Made by a program: the position numbers and the translations under genes. Under the pieces are notes generated by a model. It worked only from the letters and a program-made list of their open reading frames with translations, was not told the DNA's origin and did not search any database. DNA of 58,589 nucleotides, from positions 1-58,589 of the forward strand of contig QZKC01000046.1 of assembly GCA_003599425.1 (NCBI GenBank), given 5' to 3'. The DNA comes from Nitrospiraceae bacterium (GTDB lineage Bacteria > Nitrospirota > Thermodesulfovibrionia > UBA6902). This document shows positions 7,849 through 17,616 of this stretch, piece by piece (position 1 is the first letter of the stretch; every line of letters starts with the position of its first letter).

Positions 7849-10800
7849 GTGGAAGACATTTATTCAATATTTGAAAAGCCAAAGAATCCAACGGAATTTG
7901 AGGCTATTAAAATAAGGCTTGCCTCTCCCGAAAAAATAAGGGCGTGGTCGTATGGTGAGGTCAAGAAGCCGGAGACCATAAACTACCGTACGTTCAAACC
8001 TGAGAGGGACGGCCTCTTCTGTGCAAAAATATTCGGGCCTGTAAAGGACTGGGAATGTATCTGCGGGAAATACAAGAGGATGAAGCATAGGGGAGTGGTC
8101 TGCGACAAATGCGGCGTTGAGGTCATTCAGGCAAAGGCAAGGCGTGAAAGACTCGGTCACATAGAGCTTGCAACTCCGGTTGCGCATATATGGTTCCTGA
8201 AAGGCATACCTTCGCGTATAGGCACGCTCCTTGACATAACCATGCGACAGCTTGAGAAAGTACTGTACTTTGAAAGTTATGTTGTTGTGGACCCGGGCGA
8301 TACAAAGCTGAAGGAAAAAGACCTGCTCACCGATGAGGAATACCGGAAATATGTTCAGGAGTTTGGTGATAAATTCAAGGCTGGTATTGGCGCTGAGGCT
8401 GTAAAGGAACTACTCAGAAATATCAATCTTGACGAACTTGCAAAAGAGCTCAGAGCCAAGATCCATGCGACAGCTTCTCTCGGGATCAAGAGGAAACTGA
8501 CAAAGCGCCTGCGTGTGGTTGAGGCATTCAGAAAATCAGGGAATAAACCTGAATGGATGATCATGGACGTTATCCCCGTACTTCCTCCTGATCTTCGGCC
8601 GCTGGTGCCCCTTGAAGGGGGCAGGTTCGCCACATCAGACCTGAACGATCTTTACAGGAGAGTGATCAACAGGAACAACAGGCTTAAGAGGCTGATGGAG
8701 CTGAACGCACCGAGCGTTATCATCCGTAATGAAAAGAGAATGCTCCAGGAAGCGGTTGATGCCCTTTTTGACAATGGCAGAAGGAGCAGAGTCCTGAAGG
8801 CCACGACAAAAAGGCCGCTCAAATCATTAAGCGATATGATCAAAGGCAAACAGGGGCGCTTCAGGCAGAACCTGCTTGGAAAGAGGGTTGACTATTCAGG
8901 AAGGTCTGTTGTTGTTGTAGGCCCTGAACTGAGACTGCATCAGTGCGGACTTCCAAAGATTATGGCGCTCGAATTGTTCAAGCCGTACATATTCAGCAAG
9001 CTTGAGGAAAAAGGGGTTGTTACCACGATCAAGGCAGCGAAGAAACTGGTTGAAAGGGGTGAGGACATTATCTGGGATTGTCTTGAAGAGGTCATTGCAG
9101 AACACCCGGTAATGCTTAACAGAGCCCCGACCCTTCACCGTCTCGGCATGCAGGCCTTTGACCCTGTGCTTGTGGAAGGCAAGGCGATAAAACTCCATCC
9201 TCTGGTCTGTACGGCATTTAATGCGGATTTTGACGGAGACCAGATGGCAGTGCATGTACCGCTTTCCATAGAGGCACAGATCGAGGCGAGGGTGCTGATG
9301 ATGTCGGTCAATAACATACTCAGCCCGGCAAACGGCAAACCGATCGCCACACCGACACAGGATATGGTCCTCGGCATCTACTATCTGACAAAGGAGAGAA
9401 AAGGAGCAAAGGGGGAAGGCAAGAAGTTCTCCAGTCCCCAGGAAGTCAGGGTTGTATATGATACCGGGATTGCGAAAGGCGGAAGAAAGAGGGGGAAGAA
9501 CACCCATGAAGATGATGCCGAGATAATCGATATCCATGCGAAGATACAGGTTAGGATGAACGGTTCATTTGTCGATACGACGGCAGGCCGGATCATTCTG
9601 AGCGAAATATTGCCTGAGGGTGTCCCGTTCTCCATGATCAACAAGGAAATGACCAAGAAGGAAGTGGCAAAGCTCGTTGAGCATAGCTACAAGAAGCTTG
9701 GCAAAAAGGGAACAGTCATCTTTCTTGACAATATTGAAAAGCTCGGTTTCCGTTACGCAACCATGTCAGGAAGCTCTATATGCATAGATGACATGCGCAT
9801 ACCAAGCAAAAAAGCGGAATTCATAAAGAACGCGGAGCAGGAAGTCCTTGATGTCCAGAGACAGTATGCCGACGGACTTATCACAAACGGCGAGCGGTAC
9901 AACAAGGTCATCGACATATGGGCAGAGGTCACGGAAAACATTGCTGATGAAATGATGCGGGAACTCGGCGTTGAGAGCGGCGAAGATATCAAGAAGCTGT
10001 CTGAAGAAGACCTAAAGGAAAGGCGGTCCTTCAATAATATATTCATGATGGCTGATTCGGGCGCGAGAGGTTCCGCAGCCCAGTTAAGACAGCTTGCTGG
10101 AATGAGGGGACTGATGGCAAAACCCTCCGGTGAGATCATCGAGACACCGATAACTGCGAATTTCAGGGAAGGGTTGACACCGCTTCAATACTTCATATCC
10201 ACACACGGCGCCCGAAAAGGTCTGGCAGATACCGCCTTGAAAACCGCAAACTCAGGATATCTGACAAGAAGGCTCGTTGACGTTACTCAGGATGTCATTA
10301 TACTGGAGGATGATTGCGGCACAAATGAAGGCATCTATCTGACAAGCCTGATCGAAGGCGGTGAGATAATCGAGCCGATTGAGGAGAGATTGTTCGGACG
10401 CGTTGCCGCTGAAGATATTAAGGACCATCATACAAAAGAAAAGATCGTATCTCAGGGACAGGAGATCGATGATGAGCTGTCGCAGAAAATAGCAGCAGCC
10501 GCCATCGACAGGGTCAAGATACGCTCTGTGCTCACCTGTGAGGCCAAGTTCGGTGTTTGCAAGAAGTGTTACGGACGAGACCTTGGAAGAGGTGAGCCGG
10601 TCGAGACTGGAGAGGCGGTCGGAATAATTGCTGCCCAGTCTATCGGCGAGCCTGGGACACAGCTTACCATGAGGACGTTCCATATCGGCGGAACCGCAAC
10701 AAGACTGGTTGAGCAGACAGTGCTCGAAGCCAAAAACAGCGGCAACGTCAAATTCATTGACCTTGCTACGGTCAAAAACAGGGAAGGCGCATTCGTTGTC

Positions 10801-11985
10801 ATGAACAGGAACGGAGGCATTGCCATCGTTGACTCAAAAGGCAGAGAGAGAGAAAAATACTCGGTTGTGTACGGCGCGAGGCTGAGGGTGAAGAACGGTG
10901 AAAAAGTAGAAGCCGGACAACTGCTCGTTGAGTGGGATCCGTATTCAATCCCGATCATTACAGAGGTCGGAGGGAAGATCGCGCTTGGAGACATTGCTGA
11001 GGGCGTTTCTGTCAAGGAAGAGGTCGATGAGGTTACGGGACTTCACCACAAGGTTATCATAGAATACCCGGCCCACATGAGACCGAGGATATCGATCAAG
11101 GATGAACAGGGAAAAGCCACACTAAAGATCCCCGGCACCAACAATATCGCCCGGTATCTCCTGCCGTCAGGAGCCCATGTCCTTGTTGACAAGGGTACGA
11201 TAGTCCATCCCGGTGACGTTATAGCAAAGATACCGAGAGAGACCACAAAGACAAAGGATATCACCGGCGGTCTGCCGAGAGTCGCAGAACTTTTCGAAGC
11301 GAGGAAGCCGAAGGAACAGGCGATCGTTAGCGAGATCGATGGTATAGTCGAATTCAGAGGTTTCCACAAAGGTATGAGAATAGTTGTGGTCAAGGGCGGA
11401 ACAGATACGAGAGAATATTTCATTACCAAAGGCAAACACCTGAGCGTACATGAAGGCGACTGGGTGAAGGCTGGTGAACCTCTTATGGATGGTTCGATAA
11501 ACCCGCACAACATCCTTGAGATACTCGGGCCCAATGAGCTCCAGAGATACCTGGTAGATGAAGTGCAGAAGGTTTACAGGCTTCAGGGCGTTTCCATCAA
11601 CGACAAGCACATTGAAGTTGTCGTAAGACAGATGATGAAAAAGGTAAGAATAGAGGAAGCAGGCGATACAGACTTCCTTGTAGGCGAGCAGGTGGATAAG
11701 GCGATATACGATGAAGAAAACCGGAGAGTGATGAAAGAGAAGGGCAAGCCTGCTCTGGCAAAACCTCTCCTGTTGGGTATCACCAAAGCGTCCCTGTCGA
11801 CAGACAGCTTTATTTCCGCTGCCTCGTTCCAGGAAACGACCAGAGTGCTTACAGAAGCTGCCATCAACGGCATGGTCGATGAGCTGAGAGGCCTTAAGGA
11901 GAATATCATCATGGGAAGGCTTATCCCGGCAGGCACAGGCACCGAGATGTACAAAGCGACGTTTGTGGAATCAGAAGCAGAGTAA
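7849..11985 (+). CDS. rpoC: DNA-directed RNA polymerase subunit beta'
   Basis: This 1378-residue subunit starts at a GTG preceded by AAGGAGA. It carries the N-terminal zinc site ([20 protein letters not shown], about residues 64-83), the catalytic magnesium loop [12 protein letters not shown] (about 460), and the second zinc site ([14 protein letters not shown], about 895-908). The C-terminal part follows without breaks. Length and order are typical of the unsplit bacterial beta' subunit. It ends the operon, with a strong terminator starting 14 bases past the stop. Confidence 0.97.
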   Translation: MEDIYSIFEKPKNPTEFEAIKIRLASPEKIRAWSYGEVKKPETINYRTFKPERDGLFCAKIFGPVKDWECICGKYKRMKHRGVVCDKCGVEVIQAKARRERLGHIELATPVAHIWFLKGIPSRIGTLLDITMRQLEKVLYFESYVVVDPGDTKLKEKDLLTDEEYRKYVQEFGDKFKAGIGAEAVKELLRNINLDELAKELRAKIHATASLGIKRKLTKRLRVVEAFRKSGNKPEWMIMDVIPVLPPDLRPLVPLEGGRFATSDLNDLYRRVINRNNRLKRLMELNAPSVIIRNEKRMLQEAVDALFDNGRRSRVLKATTKRPLKSLSDMIKGKQGRFRQNLLGKRVDYSGRSVVVVGPELRLHQCGLPKIMALELFKPYIFSKLEEKGVVTTIKAAKKLVERGEDIIWDCLEEVIAEHPVMLNRAPTLHRLGMQAFDPVLVEGKAIKLHPLVCTAFNADFDGDQMAVHVPLSIEAQIEARVLMMSVNNILSPANGKPIATPTQDMVLGIYYLTKERKGAKGEGKKFSSPQEVRVVYDTGIAKGGRKRGKNTHEDDAEIIDIHAKIQVRMNGSFVDTTAGRIILSEILPEGVPFSMINKEMTKKEVAKLVEHSYKKLGKKGTVIFLDNIEKLGFRYATMSGSSICIDDMRIPSKKAEFIKNAEQEVLDVQRQYADGLITNGERYNKVIDIWAEVTENIADEMMRELGVESGEDIKKLSEEDLKERRSFNNIFMMADSGARGSAAQLRQLAGMRGLMAKPSGEIIETPITANFREGLTPLQYFISTHGARKGLADTALKTANSGYLTRRLVDVTQDVIILEDDCGTNEGIYLTSLIEGGEIIEPIEERLFGRVAAEDIKDHHTKEKIVSQGQEIDDELSQKIAAAAIDRVKIRSVLTCEAKFGVCKKCYGRDLGRGEPVETGEAVGIIAAQSIGEPGTQLTMRTFHIGGTATRLVEQTVLEAKNSGNVKFIDLATVKNREGAFVVMNRNGGIAIVDSKGREREKYSVVYGARLRVKNGEKVEAGQLLVEWDPYSIPIITEVGGKIALGDIAEGVSVKEEVDEVTGLHHKVIIEYPAHMRPRISIKDEQGKATLKIPGTNNIARYLLPSGAHVLVDKGTIVHPGDVIAKIPRETTKTKDITGGLPRVAELFEARKPKEQAIVSEIDGIVEFRGFHKGMRIVVVKGGTDTREYFITKGKHLSVHEGDWVKAGEPLMDGSINPHNILEILGPNELQRYLVDEVQKVYRLQGVSINDKHIEVVVRQMMKKVRIEEAGDTDFLVGEQVDKAIYDEENRRVMKEKGKPALAKPLLLGITKASLSTDSFISAASFQETTRVLTEAAINGMVDELRGLKENIIMGRLIPAGTGTEMYKATFVESEAE

Positions 11986-11998
11986 AAACAAAGGGTTC

Positions 11999-12075
11999 AA
12001 GGGGTCGTGGATCCAAGTGGCCAAGGCTGAAAAAACAGCTATGTTTCATTTGAATCCTTGACCCCTTTTTTATTT
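11999..12075 (+). terminator. Rho-independent terminator after rpoC
   Basis: AAGGGGTC (11999-12006) pairs exactly with GACCCCTT (12060-12067), the stem extends imperfectly inward (GTGGATCC against GAATCCTT), and TTTTTTATTTT follows. The arms contain reiterated words (GGGTTCAAGGGGTC, GGATCCAAG, GGCCAAGG), like the other spacer palindromes. It ends the tuf–rpoC transcription block and abuts the next ATG. Confidence 0.85.
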
Positions 12076-12076
12076 T

Positions 12077-12562
12077 ATGAAATTCATTGCCGATTCAATG
12101 CTGGGCCGTCTTGCAAGATGGCTGAGGCTGCTCGGTTATGACACCCTCTATTTTCCTGATATTCAAGACCGTCTTCTGATCAGGATCGCAAGAGAAGAGG
12201 ACAGAGTGCTTCTCACGAGGGACACAAGACTGGTCAGGATGAGGGGATTGAGAAGATACCTGCTTCTTCATGAGAACGATCCCTTTGGGCAGTTAAAAAA
12301 AGTGATCACGACATTTGATCTGGGGACACATCCCATTTTTTTTGAATCAAAAAAAATGGGATGTGTCCCTCGCCTCTACAGCAGGTGTTCACTCTGCAAT
12401 ACTTCTCTTGAGGAAGTCTCCAAAGAGCAGGCAAAACTACATGTGCCTGAGTATGTCTATCAGACCTCAGATGCCTTTAAACAATGTCCTTCATGCGGGA
12501 AATTCTACTGGAAGGGAACGCATCCGGAATTGCTCAGAAAGAAGCTCAGGGATATATTTTGA
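12077..12562 (+). CDS. Mut7-C RNase domain protein with zinc ribbon
   Basis: This 161-residue protein opens KFIADSMLGRLARWLRLLGY, the signature of the Mut7-C (PIN-like) RNase family. It retains the acidic residues of LLTRDTRL (about residue 55) and a C-terminal four-cysteine ribbon (CSLC and CPSC). Its substrate is unknown. The ATG follows the rpoC terminator T tract by one or two bases and has no ribosome site, but the conserved N-terminus requires this start. Residues about 82-98 (GTHPIFFESKKMGCVP) are encoded by a perfect 21-bp palindrome and look like an in-frame insertion between the RNase and ribbon parts. Confidence 0.85.
   Translation: MKFIADSMLGRLARWLRLLGYDTLYFPDIQDRLLIRIAREEDRVLLTRDTRLVRMRGLRRYLLLHENDPFGQLKKVITTFDLGTHPIFFESKKMGCVPRLYSRCSLCNTSLEEVSKEQAKLHVPEYVYQTSDAFKQCPSCGKFYWKGTHPELLRKKLRDIF
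12323..12369 (+). repeat. Perfect 21-bp inverted repeat inside the Mut7-C gene
   Basis: GGGACACATCCC plus AT8 on the left (12323-12343) pairs perfectly with its complement on the right (12349-12369), with loop GAATC. The left and right copies flank a short run of T8/A8. Such a stem is not explained by coding constraints. It adds about 16 codons in frame. Confidence 0.95.
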
Positions 12563-12574
12563 GCCAGCCGTATG

Positions 12575-13063
12575 CTACCAGACAATGGTGACAGTGAGGG
12601 TTTCAGTATAAGTACCTGCTGAAACATTTTGCTGCGGCGGTATCCTGCCGTAGACTGTGCTTATCCACGGCGATCTTTTGAAAACCTTATTCTGAGCGGT
12701 GAAGGTATTGCCGCTTCCGTCCCCCCATATCTGGGTGCATGCTGCATCAATATATAAATTATAGCTGATGAGATCAGTGCTGCCTGACTGCTTCATTTTT
12801 CTCGGGCTGAATCCACCCGAATTAGGACTTGGCCCGATGGAGAGCGTTACAAATGGCGGCGGGGTTTCATCACAGTCCACGGTTATGCTGGCTGCTGTAT
12901 CAAGCGGGCTTGAGGACAGGACGTTATAACTTCCGAAATTGACCGGTGTGGTCGATAGCGTGCAGACAGCGTGTGCCGGATATAATGGGTTGGAAAAAAT
13001 AATAGCAGCCATAATACAGAAGATAATTAGTATCCATACGCTGCTTCTACTGTTCACAGGCAA
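12575..13063 (-). CDS. Spore coat protein U domain protein (minor/tip pilin)
   Basis: This 162-residue secreted protein has an N-terminal hydrophobic signal (about 9-32, ending AHA) and the spore-coat-U fold pattern: VCTLSTTPVNFGSYNVLSSS, then SITVDCDE, closing YGRIPPQQNVSAGTYTETLTVTI. Such domains are the subunits of archaic chaperone–usher (Csu-type) pili. It is the last gene of the locus and overlaps the usher end by 17 bases, so it is probably translationally coupled. It resembles a tip or minor subunit but has only one domain, whereas Csu tip adhesins usually have two. The role as tip protein is inference from position. Confidence 0.82.
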   Translation of the reverse strand: MPVNSRSSVWILIIFCIMAAIIFSNPLYPAHAVCTLSTTPVNFGSYNVLSSSPLDTAASITVDCDETPPPFVTLSIGPSPNSGGFSPRKMKQSGSTDLISYNLYIDAACTQIWGDGSGNTFTAQNKVFKRSPWISTVYGRIPPQQNVSAGTYTETLTVTIVW

Positions 13064-15368
13064 TGTCTCCCATATCTAAAAGTATTTCGTCACTGTCCGG
13101 TATGGTCATGGAAAATCTGCATTCGCTTCCCTGATACATGACCCATGCCTGATGTGTACCGGGGGGGATGTTCTCAATATAAAATTCGCCGCTTCTCCCG
13201 ACAAGGCCTTCCAATATTTTATAATTCGCCTGAATGAACAGTCGTCCGAATTCTGGCTTGGCCCTCTCTCTGTTTCTCATTATGGACAGAGTTCCTGTCA
13301 GGGCCTGCATTTTGTTTAAGGAAAATGCAAGCAAAGAGCCGCTTCGTGAGGAAGGGGACAAGTATTTTGACAATTCCCTGATCGTGTAATTAAGCGGAAT
13401 GTCCTGGCTTTCAATGCTGATCCTGTTGTCCTGAAATGAGCTGAGGTTAGGAATGATCAGCTCACCGTTGCTGTCTGTCACGCCGACCTCATTACTGTAA
13501 TGATACACCCTGACGTCTTTAAGGTTACTGACCTTTACCTTGGCGAAGCTGTCGGTTATGGGTCTGCTCAGGAATATCGACCTGTCAATGTATCCGATGC
13601 CCCCTGATAATGACAGTCCATATCCGGTATTGTTCTCATCACCGGTCACATTGATCTCATACTGACCATGATTGTTCTGGTAGAACAGGGCCCCTTTGAC
13701 ACTATTATTATCGCCTGATTTCAAAATGTCGGTTCCAAAACCGAATCCGGCGCCGGGAGGTGGGCTTTTGTGAATGCCGAGCGCTTGGCTTGACGAGTGG
13801 TTGTCTTTAGCAGAATACAGAGACCCGGATATCCCTTTCCCGAAATATACGTGCAAGCCCAAAAGGATCTCATCATTTACTTCTGAATCCCTTGTTTCAC
13901 TGGCAGAGACAAAAAAAGAAGCCCTCTCCGAGAATGATCTGCTATAGCTTAAAGACACGCGGGACGCCTCTCCGTGCTGGTACATGTCAGCATATGAGTA
14001 TTCTGCTGTAAGGTAACCTGTTTTTTTCCCGCCGAATCCTATTGCTCCCGCAGAGTATATTTTTGCCTTGTCATCTGAAGGCTTCACGGCAAGGTTGGAG
14101 TAATTGCGTGAATCTGACCGTGCAACAAGTTTGACATTTACATTTCTGGACTGATAAAAGTATCCCATCATTCCACTTAATCCCGGTTCCCCGGACCGGG
14201 CGCTGAACGCGATGGAAGAGTCAATAACTCCGGCGTTCCCAGCAAGAAAGGACACATAAGCACCAATATTCATTACATCTGTGGATGCTTCTGCTGCATA
14301 GCCTGCCTTCAGTTTTTCTGAGAATCCATAATTGTGAAACGCCAGGAACGCGGGCTTTCCGTAAGAAAAACTTTTTGTCCCGAAATCCTTTTTCATGAAA
14401 CCTGCGCTGTAGCTGTACTCGTGAAGTCCTTTTTTCAGGAGGCGGTTGCTGTAGTAATAGGGTGTTATCACATTCCTTTCTCTCCCATAAGCGTCTTTTA
14501 TCACCATGTTCGCAGTTCCGAGACCTGTTGTAGCGGGGATGTCATTGAAAGTAAATTCACCAGGCAGCAATTTCTCTTTTCTGACAAGTGCACCGTCCAG
14601 ATATATTTCTACATCTGAAGGGGTCTCGAGGGTTCCGTTGAGTTTTAGAGGAGGGAATATGACAAGAGACGGATCGATCGAAAAATTTGACGAATACTGA
14701 ATGCCGCCGAGAAGTGCTGCTGAGCCTAATGGCCCTGGGTAGGCCTGGAAATCTCCGAATGTTACAGTCTGCAATGTGTCTCTGTAGTTTCTGACAAGAC
14801 TGCTCATTAACCGTGCGGCTGTCTTTTCATCTCCTGTCTTCTGGTATGTAAATGTTGTTGTGCCGAGATAATCCCCAACACTGACGCCGAACTCACCTGA
14901 AATGCCTGTGAATGATTCTCCTCTGCCGTTTTCATAATCAAATGAGTAATTCAGAAAGGCGGAACGGTCCTGAGCAACTACCGGTTTATATTTTTTGGCA
15001 TAAGATGTATCGATGTCCTGTTCTCTGAACAGAGAGGGGGATGCCTTTATCTCAAGGGATACTGTTTCTTCTTCAATACTGTATTGGAGACCTGGGATTG
15101 ATTTCAGTGAGACGCAGGTGGCCCCATTGACCTGAATGTCCTGTCCCAGGCCCTCTTTCAGTCCCAGCTGCTCGAAATCATTTCTTGGCATCAATATATC
15201 CCCTTCCGGAACGATGACAAAGAAAAATTCGCCTTTGTCCTGTTCGTTCAGGAGCAGCTTTAAGACTGCCTGATCTTCAGCAGGAGAAGCATAAGGCGAA
15301 ATGAATACGATGAATATTGCATAGAGAATTATGCGTTTAAGTGCCGCACATTTCCCTAACGATGTCAA
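13047..15368 (-). CDS. Outer-membrane fimbrial usher (archaic chaperone–usher type)
   Basis: This is a FimD/CsuD-like usher of about 773 residues. It has an N-terminal domain after a signal (KRIILYAIFIVFISPYASPA) and a long beta-barrel. A plug region contains GTLETPSDVEIYLDGALVRK and FNDIPATTGLGTANMVIKDA, and C-terminal domains end GRSGEFYIENIPPGTHQAWV. It threads chaperone-bound subunits through the outer membrane. The ORF track starts at 15401. I prefer the TTG at 15368, which gives a cleaner signal peptide and less overlap with the chaperone gene, though this is not certain. It lies between the chaperone and minor subunit genes. Confidence 0.9.
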   Translation of the reverse strand: MTSLGKCAALKRIILYAIFIVFISPYASPAEDQAVLKLLLNEQDKGEFFFVIVPEGDILMPRNDFEQLGLKEGLGQDIQVNGATCVSLKSIPGLQYSIEEETVSLEIKASPSLFREQDIDTSYAKKYKPVVAQDRSAFLNYSFDYENGRGESFTGISGEFGVSVGDYLGTTTFTYQKTGDEKTAARLMSSLVRNYRDTLQTVTFGDFQAYPGPLGSAALLGGIQYSSNFSIDPSLVIFPPLKLNGTLETPSDVEIYLDGALVRKEKLLPGEFTFNDIPATTGLGTANMVIKDAYGRERNVITPYYYSNRLLKKGLHEYSYSAGFMKKDFGTKSFSYGKPAFLAFHNYGFSEKLKAGYAAEASTDVMNIGAYVSFLAGNAGVIDSSIAFSARSGEPGLSGMMGYFYQSRNVNVKLVARSDSRNYSNLAVKPSDDKAKIYSAGAIGFGGKKTGYLTAEYSYADMYQHGEASRVSLSYSRSFSERASFFVSASETRDSEVNDEILLGLHVYFGKGISGSLYSAKDNHSSSQALGIHKSPPPGAGFGFGTDILKSGDNNSVKGALFYQNNHGQYEINVTGDENNTGYGLSLSGGIGYIDRSIFLSRPITDSFAKVKVSNLKDVRVYHYSNEVGVTDSNGELIIPNLSSFQDNRISIESQDIPLNYTIRELSKYLSPSSRSGSLLAFSLNKMQALTGTLSIMRNRERAKPEFGRLFIQANYKILEGLVGRSGEFYIENIPPGTHQAWVMYQGSECRFSMTIPDSDEILLDMGDIACEQ

Positions 15369-16107
15369 TTTGTTTCCCCATCTCAAACCTGTCTGTCTCA
15401 ATATGCAGGCTCAGGGTCTTTATGCCGCGGCACATGTCCTGAGGTATATCAAACGTAAATGACTTTGACTTGCCGTGATGCAGGTACCCGCCTGCCCTTT
15501 CTGCAGTATATAGTTCCTTGCCGGATACGTCTTTGCCCGCTATTTGCATTGATTTAATAATAAAGTGGATATTCCCCTCGTTCCTGATGCCTACGGATAG
15601 AGCGCTGCCTGTCATATCAAAAGTATGGATAACTCCTGATGCGTTTGCCTTTAGAGGGGATATGAATATCGGAACACCGACTTTCATGATGATCTTGACT
15701 GCTGTGGTGTCTGTCTGGCTGTTATCAGGGATCTCTTCGAAGAAAAGCCTGTATGTCTTTTCCGCCTCCTCATGCGGAACTTTGATACCTATCCTGACTA
15801 TTTTTTCTTCTTCCGGAGCTAATTCCAGCAGCTTTGGAAAAAAGAGGATGTCATCAGTTGACGAATAAACATTGTCCTCTTTCTCATCCTGTGTCCACGC
15901 TACTGAGCTGAGCTGCAGCGCCACTTTGCCCTGGGATTCGTTTTTTATGGTAACAACATCTGTTTTCTTGCTGCTGTCAAAAAAAATTCTTACGGGGTTT
16001 ATCGAGAAATCCACGGAAAAACTATCTGTGGGTAACATGGTCAGGGCAAACAAACATATGATCAATTTCATCGTTATCATTCTGAAAGATATATTATTTT
16101 CTGACAC
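15337..16107 (-). CDS. Periplasmic pilus chaperone
   Basis: This PapD-like chaperone of about 256 residues contains FSINPVRIFFDSSKKTDVVTIKNES near the mature N-terminus and LLELAPEEEKIVRIGIK further on. It donates a strand to fold pilus subunits in the periplasm and delivers them to the usher. The ORF track starts at 16182. I chose the GTG at 16107 because AAAGGAGC lies 5-6 bases before it, giving MSENNISFR followed by a signal peptide. Its end overlaps the usher start. Confidence 0.87.
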   Translation of the reverse strand: MSENNISFRMITMKLIICLFALTMLPTDSFSVDFSINPVRIFFDSSKKTDVVTIKNESQGKVALQLSSVAWTQDEKEDNVYSSTDDILFFPKLLELAPEEEKIVRIGIKVPHEEAEKTYRLFFEEIPDNSQTDTTAVKIIMKVGVPIFISPLKANASGVIHTFDMTGSALSVGIRNEGNIHFIIKSMQIAGKDVSGKELYTAERAGGYLHHGKSKSFTFDIPQDMCRGIKTLSLHIETDRFEMGKQIDIVREMCGT

Positions 16108-16212
16108 TATAGCTCCTTTTAGCGATACGTTTGATGTATTGCATGGTTGCCGCCGATAAATCTGGCGGCATATCTCTGTCAACTTTGTGAGATCAGACAG
16201 TTTATTTTAGTA

Positions 16213-16249
16213 AACGGTCAAAGAGAGCCTGTGGCCCTCTTTGACCGTT
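16213..16249 (-). terminator. Strong stem-loop between major pilin and chaperone genes
   Basis: Seventeen bases on each side (16213-16229 and 16233-16249) pair with one mismatch around a 3-base loop. The structure lies just after the pilin stop and before the chaperone start on the minus strand. The following sequence is only weakly T-rich, so partial termination or 3' stabilisation of pilin mRNA is likelier than full termination. Either would explain making more pilin than assembly machinery. Confidence 0.65.
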
Positions 16250-16265
16250 CCAGTAAAACTAATTG

Positions 16266-16730
16266 CTAATATGCTACTGTTACGGTTACAGTCCCGTTGT
16301 AGGTTCCAGCCTGAACATCCTGAGAAGCCGGAATCCTTCCATAGATATTTTTTGTTATCGTGCTGTTGTTGGCAGCGGTTCCGGTCACACCTGGTGCAGT
16401 GCTCGGCCATAGAGTTGATCTTCCAGATTCCTGATACATTTCAAAGTTCAGCGTATCTGTACCGTCTGTCATGCTTCTTGAACCTGTTATATAGACATCA
16501 TACGCGGTACCCTTTGTACAGGTAAAAGCCACATCTCCAACGCCGTCATCATCATTAGTAGCGGATGTCGGATCGTATGTACCGAAGTTGAGGTTTGTGA
16601 CGCTGGATATGCTGCAGGTTCCTGCGACTGTTACGGTTGAGCTTAAAGACCTTGTGTCTGTTGCGGCCATGGCATTAACAGATGTAAATACAACTGCCGC
16701 TGCCATGAGACTGAGTAGAATACGTTTCAT
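16266..16730 (-). CDS. Spore coat protein U domain protein (probable major pilin)
   Basis: This 154-residue protein has a clear signal peptide (MKRILLSLMAAAVVFTSVNAMA) and the SCPU pattern: TVAGTCSISSVTNLNFGTYD, VAFTCTKGTAYDVYITGS, and the end YGRIPASQDVQAGTYNGTVTVTVAY. This is the architecture of CsuA/B-type pilins, whose N-terminal strand is donated to the next subunit. GGAG lies 9-10 bases before the ATG. It is the first gene of the pilus operon and is followed by a strong stem-loop, both expected for the major subunit. Confidence 0.85.
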   Translation of the reverse strand: MKRILLSLMAAAVVFTSVNAMAATDTRSLSSTVTVAGTCSISSVTNLNFGTYDPTSATNDDDGVGDVAFTCTKGTAYDVYITGSRSMTDGTDTLNFEMYQESGRSTLWPSTAPGVTGTAANNSTITKNIYGRIPASQDVQAGTYNGTVTVTVAY

Positions 16731-16929
16731 ACACTTTCTCCTTTTTTGTTTTTGAGGTTTTTTGTTGTGCGCACAGGTCTTATTTCTCGGCAGCTTTTTT
16801 CAAAACTTTAGCTCTTGATGCAAAAATTTATCAATTTTTTTAAGTAGTTAAAACCTTACTGGCTAACCCATAGGGGAAAGCCTGATGGCGCATAAGTGAG
16901 ATGATTGATTATTAGGGGAAAGGCTATTT

Positions 16930-17403
16930 TCAGTAGGCGGAAGATACCATAAATGAGACAGGCCAGTCGTAGTAGCCAGGTGTGGTGTTACTTGATAGAT
17001 AAAATCTGAAGCTTAGGTCTTTAGTAAAGCTTTTTGCTTCATTATATGGAATGTAAAGTTCATTGTTACTATCCTGAATTTTGAGAGAACCAGTATTTGT
17101 TGATACGATTGCCCCCTGGGGAAAATCGTTGTTAGTGAAAAAGGTTATGAATAGGCCGCTATTGGAATTTGTTTTTATTTTTATGGTGATGGCATTATTT
17201 ATATCAATGTAGCCCCTGTTAATATCTTCGTTAGTAACTACTATGTGATCTTCCTGATGAATAGTCTCATACTTTAAGGTCGGCAGTACTGTTACACGGG
17301 CTGTTAAAGGGGCACTGTTATTTTCTGCAAATATTTCAGGGCCATAGATTAATAAGAGGAAGAGTAATGATAATGCTATGAATAATGTTCTCATGTTATG
17401 CAC
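16930..17403 (-). CDS. Secreted beta-rich protein, possible accessory pilus subunit
   Basis: I do not recognise this 157-residue protein by family. It has an N-terminal signal (MRTLFIALSLLFLLLIYGPEIFA), and the mature part is Thr/Asn-rich with alternating beta-strand patterns. It ends PGYYDWPVSFMVSSAY, resembling the closing strand of pilin domains. It has few cysteines. The ORF track begins at a GTG; the ATG at 17394 is a better start for the signal peptide. It lies between the pilin gene and the sigma-54 activator on the same strand and is AT-rich compared with its neighbours. A role in the pilus is inferred only from position. Confidence 0.6.
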   Translation of the reverse strand: MHNMRTLFIALSLLFLLLIYGPEIFAENNSAPLTARVTVLPTLKYETIHQEDHIVVTNEDINRGYIDINNAITIKIKTNSNSGLFITFFTNNDFPQGAIVSTNTGSLKIQDSNNELYIPYNEAKSFTKDLSFRFYLSSNTTPGYYDWPVSFMVSSAY

Positions 17404-17407
17404 AAAA

Positions 17408-17422
17408 GCTAATTAGGTGCCA
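17408..17422 (-). promoter_or_regulatory. Candidate sigma-54 promoter
   Basis: On the minus strand TGGCAC-CTAAT-TAGCT matches the -24/-12 consensus, with GG and GC separated by exactly 10 bases. A sigma-54 activator gene lies immediately upstream. The predicted start is only about 3 bases before the ATG at 17394, which would make a leaderless message and is a reason for doubt. Confidence 0.35.
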
Positions 17423-17616
17423 GATAGTAACTAATTGATTTATAATATTTTAGATGCAAAAAATTCTTTATGAGTGGGCGTTATTGACATAGCGCACATA
17501 TGTTCTATTCTGATAATTATTAAGGAAAAGGATAAAACTAATTGATAATTTGGTAAAACTACGTCAGATTATTGCTGTGGGCGTTTTTGGTCTTTATGAG
17601 CTAATGCTATCTATTA

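Noticed and set aside
8896-9537. 213-aa minus-strand ORF inside rpoC
   Set aside because: It is a shadow of the catalytic region of rpoC.
16808-16835. Second sigma-54 promoter before the major pilin
   Set aside because: Only TTGCA is good. The -24 GG is not intact (TG), so it was not listed as a feature.
16861-16882. Possible terminator GGCT...AGCC before the pilin gene
   Set aside because: The stem is short with internal mismatches and there is no T tract.
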